Position numbers and translations under genes: made by a program. DNA of 64,000 nt from positions 248,001 through 312,000 of the forward strand of contig BPJV01000002.1 in NCBI GenBank assembly GCA_026004795.1. The letters run 5' to 3'. The stretch is from Pirellulaceae bacterium (GTDB lineage Bacteria; Planctomycetota; Planctomycetia; Pirellulales; Pirellulaceae). Numbering within the stretch: position 1 is the first letter of the stretch; each line of letters begins with the position of its first letter. Below are positions 59,259 to 64,000 of the stretch, in pieces. Under the pieces are notes generated by a model, which made no database searches, was not told the origin of the DNA, and was given only the letters and a program-made list of their open reading frames with translations.

Positions 59259-59586
59259 AATTCTACTCAACCCAGTCCGCTCGGCTCAGCAGGGCGCACA
59301 AATCAATGCGGGAAAGTTCAATGAGGAATACGAATCGATCGTTACCGAATTGTCCATGCATCCTGATGATATGGCGGCCATCGGCATCAGCGATGGGGAC
59401 TGCGTGCGAGTCGCCAGCGAGTTTGGTGAAGCGGAGTTCCGGTGTTTCGCCGCGCGAGTTCCCCAAGGCATGGCGTTCGTTCCCTACGGGCCACCAACCT
59501 GTCGCCTGATGGGAGGCGATACCGGGGGAACAGGAATGCCAACCTCGAAGGGATGGACCGTGCGCGTGGCACGGCTCGACCGCTAA
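59242..59586 (+). CDS. Formylmethanofuran dehydrogenase subunit D-like (molybdopterin dinucleotide-binding)
   Basis: 114 aa, an FmdD/FwdD-like molybdopterin dinucleotide-binding barrel. Seen: EILLNPVRSAQQGAQINAGK, LSMHPDDMAAIGISDGDCVR, VPQGMAFVPYGPPTCRLMGG and DTGGTGMPTSKG, as in FwdD. The start at 59242 overlaps the end of ftr. In the bacterial pathway the Ftr protein (FhcD) and dehydrogenase-related subunits form one complex, so pairing with ftr fits a C1 complex. No other fhc genes (A, B, C) are in the window. Confidence 0.88.
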   Translation: MATWIEILLNPVRSAQQGAQINAGKFNEEYESIVTELSMHPDDMAAIGISDGDCVRVASEFGEAEFRCFAARVPQGMAFVPYGPPTCRLMGGDTGGTGMPTSKGWTVRVARLDR

Positions 59587-59969
59587 CCAGTCGCGATGGT
59601 CGCCCCCGTTGACTTCATGGTACGACCGATGCCGCTGGCGGTAGGCCCTCCACTGAAGCACTTCGCACAGGTCAAACCCATAGCGTTTTCCAGCATCTCC
59701 ACGAGAAACCGTCCCCCTTCAGGCCCCCGTACCTCAGAAAATCGGCTATTCAACTCGTCGGAGCATGGTACACATATTTGTTGCCACCCCGTCAGCTTGG
59801 TATCCTAGAACAAGGCGAAAAGGCCCGGAGGCATGACGTGCTGCCCACGGGCTGATTCCGCAGCGTACCGCGTCCTGTTTCTTGCCACTTCCTATCGGGA
59901 TTTCGAAGTCGGTCGAAAACGATGTCGATGGCAGAAAACCGTTGGGAATGCGAAGGAGACATCCACCCC
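59587..59969. other. Intergenic region
   Basis: About 380 bases after the FmdD-like gene. Short opposing frames have no recognised motif, and no terminator hairpin is evident. Confidence 0.35.
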
Positions 59970-60158
59970 ATGACCTCATCCTCACAACCTGACTTTCCCC
60001 ACGACGATAGTGGCCCGCACTTTGAAGATTCCCTCCCTGCGCATGCTGCTGAACACACGTCCGCGCCGCGGCATGTCGAACCATGGCAGGAGGTCGAACC
60101 GGGACGGTTCATGCCACGTCGGGTGCGGGGAAGCTGCATCGGTCGTGCGTTGGGCTGA
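59970..60158 (+). CDS. Small conserved-looking protein, unknown function
   Basis: 62 aa. An acidic, His- and Pro-rich start (MTSSSQPDFPHDDSGPHFED) is followed by a compact end, EVEPGRFMPRRVRGSCIGRA, that looks like a short conserved planctomycetal tail (recollection, not searched). AAGGAG lies about 11 bases before the ATG at 59970; an in-frame start at 59922 is also possible. No known domain. Confidence 0.4.
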   Translation: MTSSSQPDFPHDDSGPHFEDSLPAHAAEHTSAPRHVEPWQEVEPGRFMPRRVRGSCIGRALG

Positions 60159-60357
60159 ATGTTCACCACCAAGCCGTCTGGTGCAGACGGCGAGCCTCCT
60201 GAATCGAGCGATGACGCCGCCGAACGGTGAAATCGCATGCGGTTAGGCGCGCCGCCACCCTTCGGAGACAAAGGGATTCTCGACATAGAATCCCACCGAT
60301 TTCGGCCCCGCCTCCTCGAGTGATCCTACCCCAGTGCCAAGATGTCTACTTGACCGC

Positions 60358-60954
60358 ATGCCACAGAACAGCCCTAGCGATCGGGATGTAGCTTCGAACG
60401 AAGTCGGAGTTTGCCGCCATCCAAGCACCTCAGCTGCGGTGCAGGTGCGCAACGAGTTGATGCGCCGTCAATGGCGTTTGGTAACAGCCGAGAGTTGCAC
60501 GGCCGGACGCGTCGCATCGACGTTGGCTGAGATCCCCGGTGCGTCCCAATGGTTGTGTGGTGGCTGGGTGGTCTATCGCAACGACAGCAAGCATCGTTGG
60601 CTGGGTATTCCCCTTGATCTACTGACACCTCCTGGCCCAGGTCCAGTGTCTATGGCCGCCTCCACCGCGTTGGCGCAACACGCGCTGAGCAGGACGCCAG
60701 AAGCAAGGGTGGCCATGGCGGTAACCGGGGACATCGGCCCAGACGCTCCGGCGGCGACAGACGGCCACATCTTCACGGTAGTTGCGTTCGCCGAACAAAC
60801 GCGGGCGTCAGACATAGTCCTGGCGGCTCCACCCCCTCGCGACCAAAACGACGTCGCGGCACGACGCTTACGGATGGATGAAGCAACTACCAAAGTCATC
60901 GAATTCTTGGCCCACTGCCTACGGGCAACATCGCCCAGGGCCAGGGGCCAGTGA
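60358..60954 (+). CDS. pncC: Nicotinamide-nucleotide amidase (PncC/CinA C-terminal domain)
   Basis: Deamidates NMN to NaMN in pyridine nucleotide recycling. The 198-residue protein is a CinA C-terminal domain alone: LVTAESCTAGRVASTLAEIP (catalytic Ser/Cys region), GASQWLCGGWVVYRNDSK, AMAVTGDIGPDAPAATDGHI. A 40-residue N-terminal lead precedes it. The frame extends to an upstream start at 60334, but ATG 60358 is chosen. The gene ends 77 bases before the Nramp gene. Confidence 0.9.
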   Translation: MPQNSPSDRDVASNEVGVCRHPSTSAAVQVRNELMRRQWRLVTAESCTAGRVASTLAEIPGASQWLCGGWVVYRNDSKHRWLGIPLDLLTPPGPGPVSMAASTALAQHALSRTPEARVAMAVTGDIGPDAPAATDGHIFTVVAFAEQTRASDIVLAAPPPRDQNDVAARRLRMDEATTKVIEFLAHCLRATSPRARGQ

Positions 60955-61030
60955 TGCCGGGCACCCCAGCCCCTTATCCTCCCAACCGCGTGCTGGCGAA
61001 GCCACGCCGCATTACCACCACGGAAGCACC

Positions 61031-62440
61031 ATGGAAACGATCAATCCCTACCAACTCACCACCGAAGGCATCCAGGAGCCTCCCACCTCGTTTTGGGAAC
61101 GGATGAAGTACGTCGGCCCAGGGTTCATTCTATCGGCATCGATTGTCGGATCGGGCGAGTTGATTGCCACCACCTTAGTCGGTGCCAAGGCAGGGTTCAT
61201 TCTGATGTGGTTTATCATCTTCAGTTGCATGGTCAAAGTTGCCGTGCAATTGGAGTTTGGCAAACACGCGATCTGTTACGGCGAATCGACCATGGAGGCA
61301 CTGAATTCGTTACCCGGCCCCCGTTTGGGAAAGGCCAATTGGTCGATCTGGACCTGGCTGATCATGATGTGCGCGAAGATGATGCAGGTCGGTGGCATCG
61401 TAGGCGGAGTCGTGCTGGTGCTGACGTACGTCTTTCCCATTCTGTCGGTCGGGCAATGGCAAGCGATGGCGTTACTGCTGGTCGGAGCATCCGTTTCGCT
61501 GCTGGTCTACCGCGGGTATTACCTGCTTATCGAGAAAGCCTCCTTGATCATGCTGGGGTCGTTCACACTGCTGACGTTGGCCTCGCTCGTTGCGCTGCAG
61601 TACACCGACTTTGCGATCACCGCAGATGAACTTGCTAGCGGACTGATCCCCAGTATTCCCAAAGATGTAGCTTTGTTGTTAATTGCCATGGGAGCGTTCG
61701 GCATCACGGGTGTAGGTGGTGATGAAATCATGGCTTACAACTACTGGTTGATCGAGAAAGGCTACGCTCGTTATACCGGCCCGAGAGAGGATAACGATCA
61801 TTGGGAACAACGGGCGAAGGGATGGATTCGTGTCATGTATTGGGACGCCATCATGGCCATGTTCGCTTACACCTTCATGACCGTTATGTTTTACCTCTTG
61901 GGAGCCGCCGTACTACATCGCATGGGGATTGCTCCTGAAGGGCGTGAATTGATTGCCACTCTGGGGAAGATGTACACCCAGACGCTCGGGTCGTGGGCAC
62001 GATGGCTTTTTTTGCTCGGCGCTATCGCCGTCTTGTACTCGACGCTGTTTGCCGCCTTGGCAGCATGGACACGGATGTTTGCGGACGCCTTCGGGCGCAT
62101 TGGTTTGTACGATTTTACAGAGCCACGTGCCAGAGGACGAGCGATTGCGGTCGCAGCTTGGGTGATCCCCGCCATCTGGGCGCTGCTGTACATGATCATG
62201 GAAGACGCCGCCTTGATGGTCATCATCGGCGGTCTAGCGACGGTGGTGATTCTCTTGATCGTCGTCTTCGCGGCGCTTTACTTTCGCTACTTTCGCGCCG
62301 ATCCTCGCCTGCTGCCGCCCAGATGGTATGACGCTTGGTTGTGGCTCAGTTCACTCTCCATCATGTTAGTAGCCGGCATGGTACTGTATAACAGTGTGGT
62401 AGTAACCGCCTGGCAGATGCTCCGCGGGTCGACCGATTAA
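61031..62440 (+). CDS. Nramp-family transporter lacking the DPGN motif
   Basis: 469 aa with about 11 transmembrane helices. The first helix reads GPGFILSASIVGSGELIATT where Nramp transporters have the metal-binding DPGN; the helix 6 MPH motif is also missing (AMGAFGITGVGGDEIMAYNY). The overall APC fold, helix order and closing segment (AALYFRYFRADPRLLPPRWY) remain Nramp-like. The loss of metal ligands suggests a different substrate from Mn2+/Fe2+, or a receptor-like role. The upstream open frame from 60878 overlaps pncC and is not family-like; ATG 61031 is used. Confidence 0.82.
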   Translation: METINPYQLTTEGIQEPPTSFWERMKYVGPGFILSASIVGSGELIATTLVGAKAGFILMWFIIFSCMVKVAVQLEFGKHAICYGESTMEALNSLPGPRLGKANWSIWTWLIMMCAKMMQVGGIVGGVVLVLTYVFPILSVGQWQAMALLLVGASVSLLVYRGYYLLIEKASLIMLGSFTLLTLASLVALQYTDFAITADELASGLIPSIPKDVALLLIAMGAFGITGVGGDEIMAYNYWLIEKGYARYTGPREDNDHWEQRAKGWIRVMYWDAIMAMFAYTFMTVMFYLLGAAVLHRMGIAPEGRELIATLGKMYTQTLGSWARWLFLLGAIAVLYSTLFAALAAWTRMFADAFGRIGLYDFTEPRARGRAIAVAAWVIPAIWALLYMIMEDAALMVIIGGLATVVILLIVVFAALYFRYFRADPRLLPPRWYDAWLWLSSLSIMLVAGMVLYNSVVVTAWQMLRGSTD

Positions 62441-62509
62441 ACGCCCCCATCGCGGCGCAGGGCTGACGTCGTACAACCTTTTCGGCATCAGGGAAGAGAG
62501 CAATACTCG

Positions 62510-64000
62510 ATGAGCTTTGAACCGATTCTCGAGCGGCACGGCATTCAAGTAGTTCCCTCGCGCATGCTGCGCAACGCAACTCCGGCAGTGCTCTATGAAC
62601 AGAGCATTCTGCAGCAGGATGGCGCCATTACGGCCGATGGTGCGCTGGCCGCAACCAGCGGGGAGAAGACGGGACGAAGTCCCAAAGACAAGCGCATCGT
62701 CCGACATGCCGATAGTGCGGAGGACATCTGGTGGGGCCCGATCAACATTCCCTTGGAAGAGCGCTCATTCATGGCCGTACGCCAGCGGGCGATTGACTTT
62801 CTGGAAGTCTCTGATGCGCTCTACGTGGTCGATGGGTACGCGGGGTGGGATCCAGATCATCAACTCAAAGTTCGCGTCATCTGTGCTCGGCCCTATCATG
62901 CTTTGTTCATGCGGAACATGCTCATTCGCCCGATTCACGAGGAGTTGGCTCACTTTGGCAAACCGGACTATGTCATCTACAACGCCGGCCACTTCCCCGC
63001 CAGCCCCTACACGCCGGGAGTTGAGTCCTCTACTTGCGTGGCCCTCAGTTTCGAACGAGGCGAGATGGTAATCCTGGGTACCGAGTATGCCGGTGAGATG
63101 AAGAAAGGCATCTTCACCGTCATGAACTATTTGATGCCCAAACAGGGTATCTTATCCATGCATTGCTCGGCCAATGAAGGAGATGGCGGCGACGTCTCGC
63201 TGTTCTTCGGCCTATCCGGAACTGGCAAGACCACCCTTTCTTCAGATCCTCACCGACGCTTGATTGGAGACGATGAGCATTGTTGGTCCGATGCCGGCAT
63301 CTTCAACATTGAAGGAGGATGCTACGCCAAGTGCCTCAACTTGAGCGAAGAGAGCGAGCCCCTCATCTACCACGCTATCCGCTTCGGTGCGGTACTGGAA
63401 AACGTCGTCTACGATCCTCATCTACGCGTCGTCGATTATTCCAACGCGTCGATCACGCAGAACACTCGCGCCAGCTACCCGATCGAATACATACCACATG
63501 CCAAAATACCGTGCGTTGGCGACCATCCTTCGAACATCTTCCTGTTGACCTGTGATGCCTTCGGCGTGCTGCCGCCAGTAGCGAGGTTGACCCCGGAGCA
63601 AACGATGTATCATTTCATCAGTGGATACACTGCCAAGGTCGCGGGTACAGAAATGGGCATTCGCGAGCCCACCGCCGACTTCTCGGCCTGTTTCGGCGCC
63701 CCATTCCTCGTCTGGCATCCGATGAAATACGCGGAAATGCTCGCCGAACGGATGAAACAGCACAAAGCACGCGCGTGGCTGATCAACACCGGATGGATTG
63801 GCGGTGGATATGGAGTGGGAAAGCGCATTGACCTGAAGTTCACACGAGCCATGATCGATGCCATCCACGAAGGCAAGTTGAACAATGCGAAGTACGACAA
63901 AGAGCCGGTATTCGGGTTGCAGATTCCCAAGAGCGTGCCCGGCGTACCAGCGAGAGTTTTGACCCCTTGGACCACATGGGCCAGTGCGGAAGCCTACGCG
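62510..64000 (+). CDS. pckA: Phosphoenolpyruvate carboxykinase (ATP), 3' end outside window
   Basis: Converts oxaloacetate plus ATP to PEP, ADP and CO2 for gluconeogenesis. 497 residues are present and the frame runs off the window. Seen: ATSGEKTGRSPKDKRIVRH (substrate loop with Arg), YAGEMKKGIFTVMNYLMP, FGLSGTGKTTLSSD (kinase-1a, about residues 233-246), LIGDDEHCW (kinase-2 DD) and NTRASYPIEYIP. These are the ATP-dependent family, not the GTP type. It is on the same strand as pncC and the Nramp-like gene and starts 69 bases after it. Confidence 0.94.
   Translation, partial: MSFEPILERHGIQVVPSRMLRNATPAVLYEQSILQQDGAITADGALAATSGEKTGRSPKDKRIVRHADSAEDIWWGPINIPLEERSFMAVRQRAIDFLEVSDALYVVDGYAGWDPDHQLKVRVICARPYHALFMRNMLIRPIHEELAHFGKPDYVIYNAGHFPASPYTPGVESSTCVALSFERGEMVILGTEYAGEMKKGIFTVMNYLMPKQGILSMHCSANEGDGGDVSLFFGLSGTGKTTLSSDPHRRLIGDDEHCWSDAGIFNIEGGCYAKCLNLSEESEPLIYHAIRFGAVLENVVYDPHLRVVDYSNASITQNTRASYPIEYIPHAKIPCVGDHPSNIFLLTCDAFGVLPPVARLTPEQTMYHFISGYTAKVAGTEMGIREPTADFSACFGAPFLVWHPMKYAEMLAERMKQHKARAWLINTGWIGGGYGVGKRIDLKFTRAMIDAIHEGKLNNAKYDKEPVFGLQIPKSVPGVPARVLTPWTTWASAEAYA

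Overview
The window looks like chromosomal sequence of a Planctomycete, most likely of the Pirellulales type (inference from gene content). Supporting signs are a DUF1501 protein next to a DUF1549/DUF1553 cytochrome-like protein, a Tat-exported Gfo/Idh/MocA oxidoreductase, tetrahydromethanopterin-linked C1 genes (an Ftr/FhcD homologue plus an FmdD-like subunit), a lysine-rich small protein, an EboD-type sugar phosphate cyclase, and many secreted proteins of unknown function. I saw no rRNA, tRNA, CRISPR array, IS element or prophage.

Layout. 1-4780 (minus): two tandem purine nucleoside phosphorylases, an L-2-hydroxyglutarate oxidase and an SLC13-type permease. 5166-6656 (plus): a proline-rich exported protein. 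6837-10166 (minus): EboD-like cyclase, a fused arsenosugar-type glycosyltransferase and NfeD. 10416-10964 (plus): a Nudix hydrolase. 11050-19076 (minus) is a long run of co-directional genes: hisE, hisG, a Lys-rich small protein, thioredoxin-TPR, a RimB-like protease, RimK with an RCK_C tail, an AstE-like deacylase, a zinc-ribbon protein, a membrane protein and tsaE. Then come miaA (plus) and a minus block with a membrane protein, an alpha/beta hydrolase, a DUF2752 protein, hemL and a DEAD-box helicase. 26513-33321 (plus): a FAAL-ACP-oxoamine synthase megaenzyme, a Gfo/Idh/MocA oxidoreductase, ApbE and MoaB. 33318-46714 is mixed housekeeping: trmB, a sugar isomerase-like protein, bestrophin, a HEAT-like protein, a coiled-coil protein with a DnaJ-like zinc motif, YgfZ, an amidohydrolase, 3-methyladenine glycosylase, a ceramidase-like protein, ppsR and a universal stress protein. 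46988-53247 (minus): the DUF1501/cytochrome/secreted-protein operon. Then come an Rpn-type nuclease with a 12-bp tandem repeat, an outer-membrane efflux lipoprotein, an E2-like acyltransferase, ftr-fmdD, pncC, an atypical Nramp transporter and a 3'-truncated ATP-type pckA.

Functional links. RimB-like/RimK/AstE-like proteins suggest a peptide-tail ligation and removal module. The fused FAAL-ACP-PLP enzyme is laid out to activate a fatty acid, hold it on a carrier and condense it with an amino acid, as in sphingoid-base synthesis. PpsR and PckA both act at the PEP/pyruvate node.

Technical note. Four genes are interrupted by five apparent single-base insertions, each within a homopolymer or a doubled base. 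Removing one base at each site restores continuous family-like proteins whose lengths are multiples of three. This points to consensus errors rather than true pseudogenes, but reads would be needed to decide.
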